A stretch of 58,823 nt of DNA from an uncultured Polaribacter sp. (lineage in GTDB: Bacteria; Bacteroidota; Bacteroidia; Flavobacteriales; Flavobacteriaceae). The position numbers were made by a program, and so were the translations under genes. Shown piece by piece: positions 27,745 to 37,699 of the stretch. The stretch is from positions 1 to 58,823 of the forward strand of contig NZ_CANMVP010000031.1 in assembly GCF_947501385.1 (NCBI RefSeq), read 5' to 3'. Positions within the stretch are counted from its first letter, which is position 1, and every line of letters starts with the position of its first letter. The notes under the pieces are model-generated. The model was given only the letters and a program-made list of their open reading frames with translations. It had not been told where the DNA came from and did no database searches.

Positions 27745-29130
27745 ATGAGCGAAACAAATCAAGAATTACCAGAGCAGTTTTCGGATATTTTATTGACTTT
27801 AGATCAAAAAAAGAAAGAAATCCGTGCTGTAAAAGGATTGGATAAAGACGGAAATTTAGAAACCACCGAAGCTAAAAGAGCCCATCAAAATGAATTTCTA
27901 AAAATTGATAAGCACGGAGACCTATTGTCTAATTTTTTATCCAATTATTTCCGTCAAGCCAAAGACCCTACCCGCTTCCGGTTTTTTAAAGTTTCCATAA
28001 AGCAACTGGCACAGCTCACTAAAGCTTTTAACGAGTATTTAAAAAAACCAACAAAACCCATGAGTGGAATGTTACAAAAATACGAAATAGATACCACAAA
28101 GTTTAACCTAAAAAAAGAAGAAAAAATGACCACAAAAGCAAAACAACAAGACGTGGAATACGAAGAAGTAAGGCCACAACAAAAAGAAAGTAAAAAAACT
28201 AAAAACACCAATGAACAAAGTGACTATCGTTATCAGGAAAAAGATATTGATTGGACGACCTTATCCAACTTTGGAATTACCAAAGAGAAATTGGAAAAGC
28301 GTAATTTATTACAGGGCTTACTAAAAGGCTATAAAACCAATGAGTTGGTACCCGTTAGTTTGAATCTAGGTACTGCTTTTAGCCGATTGGATGCTCGTTT
28401 ATCCCTACAAAAAAATGAGGAAGGAAAAGTCACGATGGCTATTCACGGGATCCGTAGAAAACCGATGTTGAATTATCCATTTTTCGGACACGAATTTAGC
28501 GACGCTGATAAGAAAAATTTGTTACAAACAGGGAATATGGGACGTGTGGTCGATTTAGAAAACACAAAAACAGGTGAAATGATTCCTTCTATTATTAGTG
28601 TAGATAAACTAACCAATGAACTGGTTGCTTTAAAAGCGGAATACATTAAAATCCCTGACGAGATCAAAGGAGTTGCCTTAAGTGAGAAACAGAAACAGTG
28701 TTTGCTAGAGGGCAAATCGTTGCATTTAGAAAAAATGATTTCTACAAAAGGAACAGTATTTAACGCGACACTACAATTCAATGCGGATAAAAGATATGTA
28801 GAATTCATTTTTGATACACCTGCTCAAAAAAAGGTACAAAAACAACGGGAAACTTTAGGAGAAATACCAAAGGTTATTAGAGGTAAAGCATTAACCGACC
28901 CCGAGCGTGAAAATCTAAAAAATGGAAAAACTATTTACATAGATGGCTTTTTAAGTAAAGAAGGAAAATCCTATACTGGCTATCTAAACTACAATTCAAA
29001 TAATGGTAAGGTTGATTTTTCGTTCAAAAACCCCAATACACAAGAAGATAAGGTAGGGCAAGAAACTAGCAAAAAGAAATCCCAAAAAGCTGAAGAAACA
29101 CCCAAAAAATCAAAAGGTATAAAAAGATAA
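27745..29130 (+). CDS. DUF4099/DUF3945 domain protein of an integrative element
   Basis: The 461-residue basic protein has an N-terminal helical segment (about 1-130) and a charged Lys/Gln/Glu linker. A DUF4099-like domain follows (about 165-260, WTTLSNFGITKEKLEKRNLL and LVPVSLNLGTAFSRLDARLS). Repeated DUF3945 units come next (about 265-340 and 370-430, each with a YF-strand after GKxL or GKTIY). The C-terminus is Lys-rich. Proteins with this layout are standard neighbours of topoisomerase III in Bacteroidota conjugative transposons. The function is unknown; DNA or RNA binding is likely from the charge. It lies 12 bp before the topoisomerase gene. Confidence 0.85.
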   Translation: MSETNQELPEQFSDILLTLDQKKKEIRAVKGLDKDGNLETTEAKRAHQNEFLKIDKHGDLLSNFLSNYFRQAKDPTRFRFFKVSIKQLAQLTKAFNEYLKKPTKPMSGMLQKYEIDTTKFNLKKEEKMTTKAKQQDVEYEEVRPQQKESKKTKNTNEQSDYRYQEKDIDWTTLSNFGITKEKLEKRNLLQGLLKGYKTNELVPVSLNLGTAFSRLDARLSLQKNEEGKVTMAIHGIRRKPMLNYPFFGHEFSDADKKNLLQTGNMGRVVDLENTKTGEMIPSIISVDKLTNELVALKAEYIKIPDEIKGVALSEKQKQCLLEGKSLHLEKMISTKGTVFNATLQFNADKRYVEFIFDTPAQKKVQKQRETLGEIPKVIRGKALTDPERENLKNGKTIYIDGFLSKEGKSYTGYLNYNSNNGKVDFSFKNPNTQEDKVGQETSKKKSQKAEETPKKSKGIKR

Positions 29131-29142
29131 GTTGAAAATAAA

Positions 29143-31332
29143 ATGATCGCCATACTTACAGAAAAACCTAGTGTAGCCAATGAGATTGCGGTACATTTAA
29201 GAGTTACCCAGCGAAAAAATGGGTATTGGTTGGGAAACGGTTATGCGATTACCTGGGCACTTGGACACCTCGTAGGGTTGGCAATGCCGGAATCTTACGG
29301 AATGAAAAGCTTTCAAAGAGAGAACTTACCTATAATACCTAAAAAAATTTTATTAATACCAAGGCAAATTAAAATAAAAATCGGCTATCAAACGGACAAG
29401 CGTGCTTTGGAACAATTAGAGATTATCAAAGAAATTTTTAACCGTTGCGATCATATTATTGTTGCCACGGATGCAGGACAAGAAGGGGAATTAATTTTTA
29501 GATATATATATCATTACTTGCAATGTAAAAAGCCTTTTGAGCGTTTATGGATCAGTTCCTTAACCGATAAAGCCATTACACAAGGTTTTAAAAATTTACA
29601 AAAAGGGCATCATTTTGATAATTTATACCAATCGGCACTGGCGCGTAGTCAAGCCGATTGGCTCATTGGTATCAACGCTACCCAGGCGTTGAGTGTTCAA
29701 GCAAAAAATGGGTTGTATTCTTTGGGTAGCGTGCAAACACCTGTTTTGGCAATGGTGTGTAAACGTTATAGAGAACATATTCATTTTATACCCGAAACGT
29801 TTTGGAAACTTCAGCTACAACATACTTATAAAGGCATTACTTTTTACACGCATTCTGAAACCTCTTTTACTCAAAAAACTACAGCGGAATCCCATTTAAA
29901 ATCTATAGAAATTTTAAAACAGGTAACCATAATTAAGGTACAACAAAAAGAACAAAGAGAGCAACCACCTTTACTATATAATATTACAGGATTACAAAAA
30001 GAAGCACATACAACATTCAATTTTTCAGCTTCACAAACTTTAGCGATTGCTCAATCTTTATATGAACAAAAACTAATTACTTATCCACGAACAGGGAGTC
30101 AATATATCTCCTGCGATATGTGGCAAGAAATTCCTAAGTTGATTTCATTGTTAGAAAAAAATGAAAGATTAAAAGACCATGCAAAAGCATTGCGATTGCG
30201 AAAATTACAAAAACGGATTGTCAACGACGATAAAGTAACCGACCACCATGCCCTGCTTATTACTGAAATTCACCCTAAAAATTTATGTAAAGAAAAAAGT
30301 GTCATATATCAGCTTATCGCATCTCGTTTATTAGCATCGGTTTCAGCACCTTGTCTTAAAGAACTGACACAGTTCACCTGTAAAGTAAAAGAACAATTGT
30401 TTACAGCGAATGGTACTACCATTATTTCAGAAGGATGGCGAGCAATCATAGGACATTTTCAGCAGAGAAATCATCAAGAGCTACCAGAGATTGAACAAGG
30501 TGAAGTGCTGAAAATTAGAAGCATTTCATTGTTAGAAAAGCAAACACAAACCAAGCCATTATTCACAGAAGCTACATTATTGTCCGCAATGGAAAACATA
30601 GGTAAAACCATCGAGGATAAAGCAGAACGATTGGCCATCAAAGAAGTTGGATTAGGAACTCCTGCTACAAGGGCAAGCATCATCGAAAACTTGTTCCGAC
30701 ATGATTATATACTACGACAAAGAAAATCATTGATTCCCACAAAAAAGGGGTTACAAGTCTATAAAATTGTAAAAGGCAAACATATTGCCGATGTGGCAAT
30801 GACAGGATTGTGGGAAAAGAAATTAAAAGAGATAGAAAAAGGAGATTTGAGCACTAAAACTTTTATAAAAGGCATTGAATTGTATACTGAACAAATTACC
30901 AAGGAACTATTAGCTACTAAAATAAAAAAAATTCCACCCCAACTACTCCCCTGCCCAAAATGTAACGAGCCATCGGTTCGAGTTTTTACAAAATTTGTAA
31001 AATGTACAGATGATAAATGCCACTGGTGGCTGTTTAGAACTATTTGCGGCAAAATCTTGACAAGAAAAGCCGTAAAAATACTGTTAGATAGTGGTAAAAG
31101 TCCTTTGTTGAAAGGGTTAAAAAGTAACGCGAATACAACTTTTGATGTGTATTTGGTTTTAGGATCTGAAGGTACTACCTCTTTTGAATTTCCTGTAAAA
31201 AACGAAAATATAGTTAAAAATACATCCTTTGTATTCATCATTAAGTTTAATTTGAATAATTTAATTTTATATCATCATAATTTTCAACTCTTAAATAATC
31301 TATTAATAGTTGGCTATTCTTTTTTATTGTAA
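29143..31332 (+). CDS. topB: Type IA DNA topoisomerase (topoisomerase III), altered C-terminus
   Basis: The 729-residue enzyme has an N-terminal Toprim domain (ILTEKPSVANEIA; then DAGQEGELIFRYIY), the gate domain with active-site Tyr near residue 313 in LITYPRTGSQYIS, and a C-terminal CPKC...CTDDKC zinc-finger-like region. It relaxes negatively supercoiled or single-stranded DNA during element transfer. After the conserved SEGTTSFEFPVK segment the reading frame runs on for about 40 hydrophobic, low-complexity residues unlike the family. This suggests a deletion or rearrangement just beyond about 31200. The catalytic core is intact. Confidence 0.9.
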   Translation: MIAILTEKPSVANEIAVHLRVTQRKNGYWLGNGYAITWALGHLVGLAMPESYGMKSFQRENLPIIPKKILLIPRQIKIKIGYQTDKRALEQLEIIKEIFNRCDHIIVATDAGQEGELIFRYIYHYLQCKKPFERLWISSLTDKAITQGFKNLQKGHHFDNLYQSALARSQADWLIGINATQALSVQAKNGLYSLGSVQTPVLAMVCKRYREHIHFIPETFWKLQLQHTYKGITFYTHSETSFTQKTTAESHLKSIEILKQVTIIKVQQKEQREQPPLLYNITGLQKEAHTTFNFSASQTLAIAQSLYEQKLITYPRTGSQYISCDMWQEIPKLISLLEKNERLKDHAKALRLRKLQKRIVNDDKVTDHHALLITEIHPKNLCKEKSVIYQLIASRLLASVSAPCLKELTQFTCKVKEQLFTANGTTIISEGWRAIIGHFQQRNHQELPEIEQGEVLKIRSISLLEKQTQTKPLFTEATLLSAMENIGKTIEDKAERLAIKEVGLGTPATRASIIENLFRHDYILRQRKSLIPTKKGLQVYKIVKGKHIADVAMTGLWEKKLKEIEKGDLSTKTFIKGIELYTEQITKELLATKIKKIPPQLLPCPKCNEPSVRVFTKFVKCTDDKCHWWLFRTICGKILTRKAVKILLDSGKSPLLKGLKSNANTTFDVYLVLGSEGTTSFEFPVKNENIVKNTSFVFIIKFNLNNLILYHHNFQLLNNLLIVGYSFLL

Positions 31333-31498
31333 AATTCTGTCTTTCAATCGTGGTAGGACTCATCGTATTTCCATTCGATTACTTCTCAATACAAAACGTT
31401 CATATTTATTAAATAGAGCGTAAAAGCAAACGATACATAGCGACACTTTTTTTTCCTTACTCACGCCCTTGTCCTTTGTAAGGATAATTGTAAGTTGA

Positions 31499-31873
31499 CT
31501 ATAAAAATTTATTTAAAAAAACCAAACCGTCGGAAACATTATCAAAGGTTTTCGTTGGTACTGAAGGAGTATTGGTTCGTAAATAGAATCCAGATATCAT
31601 TTTGGATACATAAGATTCATGAATAAATGCGACTGCTTTTATCAAAACAGAACCTTCTATTGCTAGATAATCTCTTGCAGATTTATTAATTTCTCTAATT
31701 CCACGCATATCGCATAAAACAGGTAGAGTCTGCCCTTTATGCAATTCTAATCTATCTTTCACAATTTGAACTCCCGCTTTTAAATCAATATAAACCTCTT
31801 CTTTGTATTCAATTTCAAGGATACCATTTTTTAGGCAATACTTAACATATTCGTTTTCAAAATGAAATAACAT
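31499..31873 (-). CDS. DUF7793 family, STAS-like small protein
   Basis: The 124-residue soluble protein has alternating strands and helices. Recognisable segments are VYIDLKAGVQIVKDRL, LPVLCDMRGIREINKSARDY and SYVSKMISGFYLRTNTPSVP, which I recall from a flavobacterial family (DUF7793) with a SpoIIAA/STAS-like outline. It is oriented opposite to the topoisomerase and to the AraC gene. Binding or regulatory activity is assumed from the fold only. It has no membrane segment. Possible promoter sequences lie upstream (31874 onward), but none match the consensus exactly. Confidence 0.65.
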   Translation of the reverse strand: MLFHFENEYVKYCLKNGILEIEYKEEVYIDLKAGVQIVKDRLELHKGQTLPVLCDMRGIREINKSARDYLAIEGSVLIKAVAFIHESYVSKMISGFYLRTNTPSVPTKTFDNVSDGLVFLNKFL

Positions 31874-32208
31874 GATTTGGGGTCTTTTTTTACTCTATTT
31901 TGATACAAAAATTAAACCATAAATATTTATTTATGATGAGAACAATACGATATCTCTTTATTTTTTTGTTAATCCTAAAGGATTAATACTTGTCATTAAA
32001 GGATTAATAGACCTTAAAAATTTAATATCTCTATCAAATAAAATTAAATTTTTGTAATTTTTAAACCTGTGTTATATTTTTTATCATTTATTTTAAATGA
32101 CAAATTAAAGGTATACAAAACGTAAAAAGTCGTAATTCAACTGTCAAAGAGTTAAAAAGGGAATTCAACTATAGTCTTACTTCTAAAAAGTTTAAATATT
32201 CACGGCAT
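31874..32208. other. Divergent intergenic region with a direct repeat
   Basis: It holds no ORF. AAAGGATTAATA occurs twice (31977-31988 and 31998-32009), 21 bp apart start to start, or two helical turns, so it could be a binding site for a dimer. The first copy also forms a short palindrome with TAATCCTA before it. Confidence 0.4.
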
Positions 32209-32216
32209 TACGTTTG
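32209..32216 (+). promoter_or_regulatory. -7 box upstream of the AraC-type regulator gene
   Basis: TACGTTTG matches TAnnTTTG exactly, 69 bp before the ATG at 32285. The -33 region is TTTAAATA-like, so the assignment is tentative. Confidence 0.35.
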
Positions 32217-32284
32217 AAAAATTTTTTAAAATTATAGCATAAGAGATGTATTGAACTTCAATATTATAAATTAGAGCATTTAAA

Positions 32285-33256
32285 ATGTGTGCAAAATATA
32301 AAAAAAATAGAATCTCTGAAATTAATGAAATGCTATTGGAGTTAGCGAGCGGTAATCCTTTTTATAGATTGAAACGCACTGGCAAAGACAATTCTATTGA
32401 AGGGTTGGTTGTTATCATCAATATGCTAGCAGAAGAAATGCAACAACTCTTGATACATCAAGGATACATCAATTCAAAAGGAAAAATTAAGCATATGGTT
32501 CAAATGAATTTTATTCTGGATCATCATGGTATTATCCAAATGATCAATCAAAAAACCGCTGCCATACTAGCTACTTTAAATGCTCCTATTATCAACAAAA
32601 GATTTGAAAATTTATTAACTGACGAATCCAAAGCTAGATGGCAAAAGACTTGGAAAATTATACAACAAAAAGACTTTACTGATACTTCTTTAGAATTGAC
32701 ATTTAAAGCACAGCAAAAATTATTAGTCCCATCCTATTGTCATGTCACTGACTTTAGTGATAAAGAGACCGTTTTGGTTACCGTTATTCATTATTATAAT
32801 ACGCAAGATAAATTAGAAAGCGATGTTAAAGAAAGTATTGTCCAATTTATAAGCAAACAGGAGGTACGTTTAAAAAAAGCCATCTATAAACCCAAAAAAC
32901 ATACAATCAGGTTAAGTGAAAAAGATATAGAAAAAATCAGGAAGGGGCATGATATGATCGTGAATCATTTAGAAAAAGAGCTGCCTTCTTTAAAAGATTT
33001 CGCGCTGCAATTGGGAACCAATGAGTTTAAATTAAAATATGGATTTAAAGAACTATATGGCATTAGTGTATTTCGCTTTTTAGTTCGAGAACGACTTCGT
33101 AAATCCAAAACGCTCATTCAATATACCAATTTATCACTAAAATCTATTGCGCATATGGTTGGTTTTAAAAGCAGTCCTCATTTTTCGAAAGCGTTTAAAA
33201 AGCAATATGGATATGCACCGAGTTTGTTACGAAAAAATCACCTAAAAGAAGAATAA
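32285..33256 (+). CDS. AraC-family regulator with PAS-like N-terminal domain
   Basis: The 323-residue protein has an N-terminal PAS-like domain (about 70-180; FILDHHGIIQMINQKTAAIL) and an AraC double helix-turn-helix at the C-terminus (about 215-318; LPSLKDFALQLGTNEFKLKY and LSLKSIAHMVGFKSSPHFSK). It is the first plus-strand gene of the MauE-DUF6520 module and likely controls those genes or the convergent SusC/D cluster. The sensed signal is unknown. The same order AraC-MauE-DUF6520 next to SusC/D and a metalloprotease recurs in flavobacterial element cargo, from memory. Confidence 0.8.
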   Translation: MCAKYKKNRISEINEMLLELASGNPFYRLKRTGKDNSIEGLVVIINMLAEEMQQLLIHQGYINSKGKIKHMVQMNFILDHHGIIQMINQKTAAILATLNAPIINKRFENLLTDESKARWQKTWKIIQQKDFTDTSLELTFKAQQKLLVPSYCHVTDFSDKETVLVTVIHYYNTQDKLESDVKESIVQFISKQEVRLKKAIYKPKKHTIRLSEKDIEKIRKGHDMIVNHLEKELPSLKDFALQLGTNEFKLKYGFKELYGISVFRFLVRERLRKSKTLIQYTNLSLKSIAHMVGFKSSPHFSKAFKKQYGYAPSLLRKNHLKEE

Positions 33257-33286
33257 TCATTTTATAATACCGTGTTTATTAAAAAT

Positions 33287-33309
33287 AAATCCCTTATGTA
33301 CAAGGGTTT
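33287..33309. promoter_or_regulatory. Short hairpin between the AraC and MauE genes
   Basis: CCCTT (33291-33295) pairs with AAGGG (33302-33306), extended by AA/TT beyond one mismatch. There is no downstream T-run, so it could be a weak terminator or a regulator site. Confidence 0.3.
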
Positions 33310-33347
33310 ATCCGCCAGATATAAATGGAACTGACTAACTTTATCAT

Positions 33348-33812
33348 ATGAAAAAAAAAGGTATGATACGTTCCAAAATACTTGTACAAAATACCATAAG
33401 AGTTTCAAGCGTGCTATATATTATATTGTTTGTATATGCAGCTGTTAGTAAATTTCTTGATTTCCAGCAATTCAAAATTCAGCTAGGTCAATCTCCTATA
33501 ATTACGGCGTACGCAGCTTGGATCGCTTGGGGAATTCCTTTACTTGAACTTGTGATTGCCACCTTATTTCTTTTTCAAAGATGGATGCTATTGGCTTTTT
33601 ACAGCAGTTTTGCTTTAATGACCATGTTTACCACCTATATCCTTATCATGCTAAATTTTAGTGATTACATCCCTTGCTCTTGTGGGGGTGTTTTGGAACA
33701 ATTAGGTTGGACAGAACATATCGTGTTTAATGGTGTCTTTGTCGCAATGGCTGTTATTGCCATTTATTTTTTGGAGCATCAACAAATCCCCAACAAATCA
33801 GTAGAGTCATGA
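33348..33812 (+). CDS. MauE/DoxX-like redox membrane protein
   Basis: The 154-residue inner-membrane protein has four hydrophobic helices (about 20-34, 52-74, 80-102, 124-146). FSDYIPCSCGGVLEQLGW carries a Cys pair at about 110 and 112. MauE-type proteins help disulfide or methylamine dehydrogenase cysteine chemistry; here the role is unknown but probably redox-linked. Its stop overlaps the start of the next gene by four bases. The second gene and a Cys-containing secreted peptide follow, so it could act on their disulfides. Confidence 0.8.
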   Translation: MKKKGMIRSKILVQNTIRVSSVLYIILFVYAAVSKFLDFQQFKIQLGQSPIITAYAAWIAWGIPLLELVIATLFLFQRWMLLAFYSSFALMTMFTTYILIMLNFSDYIPCSCGGVLEQLGWTEHIVFNGVFVAMAVIAIYFLEHQQIPNKSVES

Positions 33813-34936
33813 AAAATAAAAAAATCATATATAAATTATCCATCATTGGACTATTGAGTATTTCTTTTGTTGTGGTGTTGTTCCTGTTGTCTGAAAATCA
33901 GGTGCATCTCAATAATGGGTTTACGCGAAGATACATTCCTCGACCAATGACCAAACTTTTTAAACTTCCATTAAAATACAATTCGTATTATATTTCTGGA
34001 TGGGATACAAAACATTTTTATTTAAGCAGCAGTACCGCCCCACTACATTTATTAAAAGTAAACTTAAAAACAAAGGATACCCAACATATAAAACTTAAGT
34101 TGGAGCGAAAAGATTTTCCTTTTCGTTCCGTAAAAACAAAAATCATCCCACCTTATTTCTTTGTGATGGATGGAACCGTTCCATGTGTTTTTCGAGGAAA
34201 CATCAAAACTTGGGAAGCAAGTCTCTGGATGAAAGATCAAGTGTATTTTACAGAATCAACACCTATAGATGCTACTATGTTGGCATTTAAAACTATTGAT
34301 AGTAAGCTTTTAAGAAATATTTTAGGGGTACTTCAAAAAGATACCACATTCCATGTCAGCCTGAACAAAACCCTTTTAAAAAAACAAATCGATGGTGTTT
34401 TTTGTACTTCAGGGACATTGCATTATAACGCATATTTAAACAAATTAATCTATGTCTATCTCTATAGAAATCAATACCTGATGGTAGATACGAACTTTTT
34501 AAATGAAACCTATGGTAAAACCATAGACACCATTCGTAAAGCACAATTAAAGGTGGTCATGAATCATCGTACTCATGAACAAAAGTTAGCAAAACCTCCT
34601 ATATATGTCAATCAGAGAAGTTTTGTCTATAAAGAGTATCTCTATATTCAATCCAATCGTTTAGGAAAATTTGAACCTACCACAATGCTGCAGCAGGCAT
34701 CCATTATTGATGTTTACAACCTCTATAAAAACAGTTATGAATTCAGTTTCTACCTGCAAGATGCTCAAAAAAAAAAAGTAAAAGACTTTGCGATCAACGG
34801 AAACTACCTGATCTCGATCAATGGTAATACGGCACTCATCTATCAATTAAAACCTAGTTTTTTCCAAAAAAAGGATCAAAGTTCAATGCCCAACATCAAT
34901 CCAAACAACCCTATACTAGCTAGTTTCAGGAAATGA
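33809..34936 (+). CDS. Membrane-anchored propeller-like protein of unknown function
   Basis: The 375-residue protein has one N-terminal membrane helix (about 9-28) and a large extracytoplasmic beta-rich region. Repeated strand patterns (YYISGWDTKHFYLSS, SVKTKIIPPYFFVMDG, IYVYLYRNQYLMVDTN, FVYKEYLYIQSN, FAINGNYLISINGN) suggest a beta-propeller. It is translationally coupled to the MauE gene and precedes the DUF6520 gene. I do not recognise a named family. A secreted or membrane-attached partner of the MauE protein is the best contextual guess. Confidence 0.65.
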   Translation: MKNKKIIYKLSIIGLLSISFVVVLFLLSENQVHLNNGFTRRYIPRPMTKLFKLPLKYNSYYISGWDTKHFYLSSSTAPLHLLKVNLKTKDTQHIKLKLERKDFPFRSVKTKIIPPYFFVMDGTVPCVFRGNIKTWEASLWMKDQVYFTESTPIDATMLAFKTIDSKLLRNILGVLQKDTTFHVSLNKTLLKKQIDGVFCTSGTLHYNAYLNKLIYVYLYRNQYLMVDTNFLNETYGKTIDTIRKAQLKVVMNHRTHEQKLAKPPIYVNQRSFVYKEYLYIQSNRLGKFEPTTMLQQASIIDVYNLYKNSYEFSFYLQDAQKKKVKDFAINGNYLISINGNTALIYQLKPSFFQKKDQSSMPNINPNNPILASFRK

Positions 34937-34991
34937 GATCGAAACCTGTGGAAAAAGTAGATCAAATTGTTTCATTTAAATCTTAGAAAAA

Positions 34992-35243
34992 ATGAGAAAA
35001 AAAGTTTTTATTCCGTTTTTTGCAATTGCCTTTGCTATCGTGACGGCTTTTGCTGGTATTCACAATACTCGAGATGCTTTTACAGCCATTGATGGTTATA
35101 TAGATGCAGAGAATTGTGAGAACCCGATCCAGTGTAGTACAATTGTCTCATTAGATGAGTGTACTTACTTAGGTGTACAGGTGTATGGAAAGGACAGTCC
35201 TTTTGATACGTCTTGTCAACGAGTAGTTTACAAACAACAATAA
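34992..35243 (+). CDS. DUF6520 family secreted small protein
   Basis: The 83-residue protein has an N-terminal signal/membrane segment (about 4-22) and a mature part with four cysteines (NCENPIQC, DEC, TSC) that could form disulfides. It matches the DUF6520 family, usually encoded beside MauE-like genes in flavobacteria. A strong terminator follows directly. The function is not known; the peptide may be a substrate of the MauE redox pathway. Confidence 0.7.
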   Translation: MRKKVFIPFFAIAFAIVTAFAGIHNTRDAFTAIDGYIDAENCENPIQCSTIVSLDECTYLGVQVYGKDSPFDTSCQRVVYKQQ

Positions 35244-35259
35244 ACCTATATTGTTGGGA

Positions 35260-35302
35260 AGAAAGGAGTTTTTCAAAAAAAGCTCCTTTCTTTTTTATTT
35301 TT
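35260..35302. terminator. Rho-independent terminator between convergent genes
   Basis: GAAAGGAGTT (35261-35270) pairs with AGCTCCTTTC (35281-35290), followed by TTTTTTATTTTT. Runs of T on one strand and A on the other let it serve both the DUF6520 operon and the convergent metalloprotease/SusD/SusC operon. Confidence 0.85.
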
Positions 35303-35311
35303 AAAAAAACC

Positions 35312-37699
35312 TTATTTTTCAGTATTTAAAACGCTATCCATTTGCCGTAAACATAATTTTAAATGACCATACGTCGTAGCATCTTTCGCCTTACTGCTGT
35401 TTTCTGTAATCTTCTTTTTTAGCATTCGTAATTCCGACATAAAACTACTTCTTGTATAATCAGTATGTTTATAGAATTTATCATTTTGACTGATCGCCAT
35501 ATATTTTTTTGGTTTGGTAATTCCCTTTCGTAGAGTCGCTATATAAAAATTTTGCAATTCTTGTCTGTAAGCTTCTATTTCAACAGTATCCTTATCTAGT
35601 TCTTTCCAAAGCCCTTTTCTTAGGCTGGCAAAAAGAGTTTCCATAATTTTAGAGTATGCTGGAGCATACGCCATTCTTTCGAGCCTTTTCAGTCTTGCCG
35701 CATTCAATAAATCAGATAATAGTTTTAGTTGGTAAAAGGTAATTTTATCAAAAGATACGGTATATTGAAATCTATCGGTAATCTTTGGATTTGTCAACCA
35801 ATCAGGTCTGTCAAAAGCATTGTTTACTAAAAAATCCAGCGCTTCTTTTTGAATAGCCTTTGGAATCTTGGTGTACGTATTTCCTTTTTGATCCGCAGAT
35901 TTATAATACACGGTATAGCCGCCTACAAGCATCAGCACATGACTCATTTCATTGAACCACAATTCCAGTGTTTGATTGTATAAACGCTCTAGTAAACGAG
36001 GATCCTTTTCAGTTTTGGTCACCTTTGGTAATAAGTCCATGACACGCCGTAAGTTTTTTAAACCCAAAGTGGTACTTTGTATGGGATTGTTGTTATCTGC
36101 GACCTGATTGCTGAATGCGGGGCCTATCTTTTCACGGTTGCTGATGGTATATCGAAACCAGCGCACCGTATCTTGTTGTCTTATGATTTTTTCTAAATAA
36201 GGAAGCTCTTCCATTGGATCATCACTATTTGAAAATGGTTTGTAGCCCCAAATGATGTTATAGATGTCAGTGGGACCCACTTTTTGAATCAATAAAGAAG
36301 GCGGGATCTGATCTTCTGGCTGTGCTATATAATTGTGCCTTGTATAGTTCATGATACTAGGCGTATGCCCCATCTTTGTAAGCCAATGCATATCTCTCAT
36401 TTTAGCAAATGGATATGCATATTCCCCAAAGTTAGCATCCTTTATTCCAAAAGCATGCCCTGCTTCATGTGAGACCACACATTGGATCAATTCGCCCATT
36501 AAATCATCTGGAAAAGGGTATTGTTGTGCCCGTTTATCCATTGGACTACATCTGACAAAATAATTGTCTGAAAGATATTCGTACGATGTTCCAATGATGA
36601 TATCTGATTTTAGAATTTCTCCAGACCTAAAATCCACAATTTTTGAAACGGTAGATCCAGCTCCTTTTTCAGCACCTCTTATATTTTCTTTAGAGACCCA
36701 TCGAACGATAGAATGATTGACACTATTTACAGCCCAATTTTTATCATTGGCAGGCACTTCTTTTATTTGAATTGCATTTTTAAAGCCTGCTGCCTCAAAA
36801 GCGGGCAACCATTTTAAAATGCCTGTGGTAACATACGGTTTCCACTTTTTTGGAATGCTAGAATCCAGATAAAAAGTCATGGGTTTAATAGGGGCACTAA
36901 TCTTTTTGCTTTGATCTTTTTTTTCCAAACGCCATCTTGAAATACTGGCTTTTGCATTTTTAGGATGCCGATTTATCGCACTGAATTCATCTTCTACAGT
37001 ATATCCTATCCGATAATCAAACAAACGGGGCTTCATCGGTGTTGGCAGTAGAAAAAAACTAAAATCTACAGACAGGATTTGATTTATATTCTTTTTAGAA
37101 ATACCTCTATCCGTTTGAATTATAATTTCATTTTCTAAACAATTGACAGAATGTATACCTGTCAGATTTGAAATGACCGTTTCCTTAAAACCCTGCTGCC
37201 AAGCTACGGTATTTTTTAGAAATAAGTCCGTGACCTCAATATAAAAAGTATTGGAATTGCTTTTCTCTTTGATTATTGGAAATATGCCGATGGTATTTGC
37301 GAGAATCTTTGGGTTATTATTCACAGGGATGATTGTACCTGCCAAAGATGCTATCCTTGGGATTTGTAAAAGAAGTTGATTTTCATATTTAGTCCATATA
37401 ACTTGTTTGTATCCTGCACCGTGCCTTACAAAGAGCATGGCTTTGTTTAGCAATTTTTTATTGATTTCAAAATAAATATTTTCCTCCTGTAAATGCGCTT
37501 TTATAAAATCATCAGAAACCTGTGAATCATAGAATCTTTCAATATTTTCAACTGTATGTTTTGAAAGATGATTGTAAGCCTGCCCCATTTCAGTGCAGGC
37601 GATTAACAAAACAATTGCAAGCAAAAGTTTACACGTAGCTATAAAATGGAGCACTATTTTCCTACATGGAAAAAAGGTATGATGGAGTTTAATAGCCAT
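35312..37699 (-). CDS. Zinc-dependent metalloprotease, secreted (DUF4953/5117-type)
   Basis: The 795-residue protein has an N-terminal signal-like hydrophobic stretch (about 16-36) ending near a Cys (IACTEMG), so it may be a lipoprotein. A beta-rich region (about 60-230) follows. The metzincin-like catalytic site SHEAGHAFGIKD lies near residue 407, and the C-terminal half is mostly helical. The HExxH motif is intact, so it is predicted active at the cell surface. Its start overlaps the SusD stop by 11 bases, which ties it to that operon. It likely degrades peptides imported through SusC. Confidence 0.8.
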   Translation of the reverse strand: MAIKLHHTFFPCRKIVLHFIATCKLLLAIVLLIACTEMGQAYNHLSKHTVENIERFYDSQVSDDFIKAHLQEENIYFEINKKLLNKAMLFVRHGAGYKQVIWTKYENQLLLQIPRIASLAGTIIPVNNNPKILANTIGIFPIIKEKSNSNTFYIEVTDLFLKNTVAWQQGFKETVISNLTGIHSVNCLENEIIIQTDRGISKKNINQILSVDFSFFLLPTPMKPRLFDYRIGYTVEDEFSAINRHPKNAKASISRWRLEKKDQSKKISAPIKPMTFYLDSSIPKKWKPYVTTGILKWLPAFEAAGFKNAIQIKEVPANDKNWAVNSVNHSIVRWVSKENIRGAEKGAGSTVSKIVDFRSGEILKSDIIIGTSYEYLSDNYFVRCSPMDKRAQQYPFPDDLMGELIQCVVSHEAGHAFGIKDANFGEYAYPFAKMRDMHWLTKMGHTPSIMNYTRHNYIAQPEDQIPPSLLIQKVGPTDIYNIIWGYKPFSNSDDPMEELPYLEKIIRQQDTVRWFRYTISNREKIGPAFSNQVADNNNPIQSTTLGLKNLRRVMDLLPKVTKTEKDPRLLERLYNQTLELWFNEMSHVLMLVGGYTVYYKSADQKGNTYTKIPKAIQKEALDFLVNNAFDRPDWLTNPKITDRFQYTVSFDKITFYQLKLLSDLLNAARLKRLERMAYAPAYSKIMETLFASLRKGLWKELDKDTVEIEAYRQELQNFYIATLRKGITKPKKYMAISQNDKFYKHTDYTRSSFMSELRMLKKKITENSSKAKDATTYGHLKLCLRQMDSVLNTEK

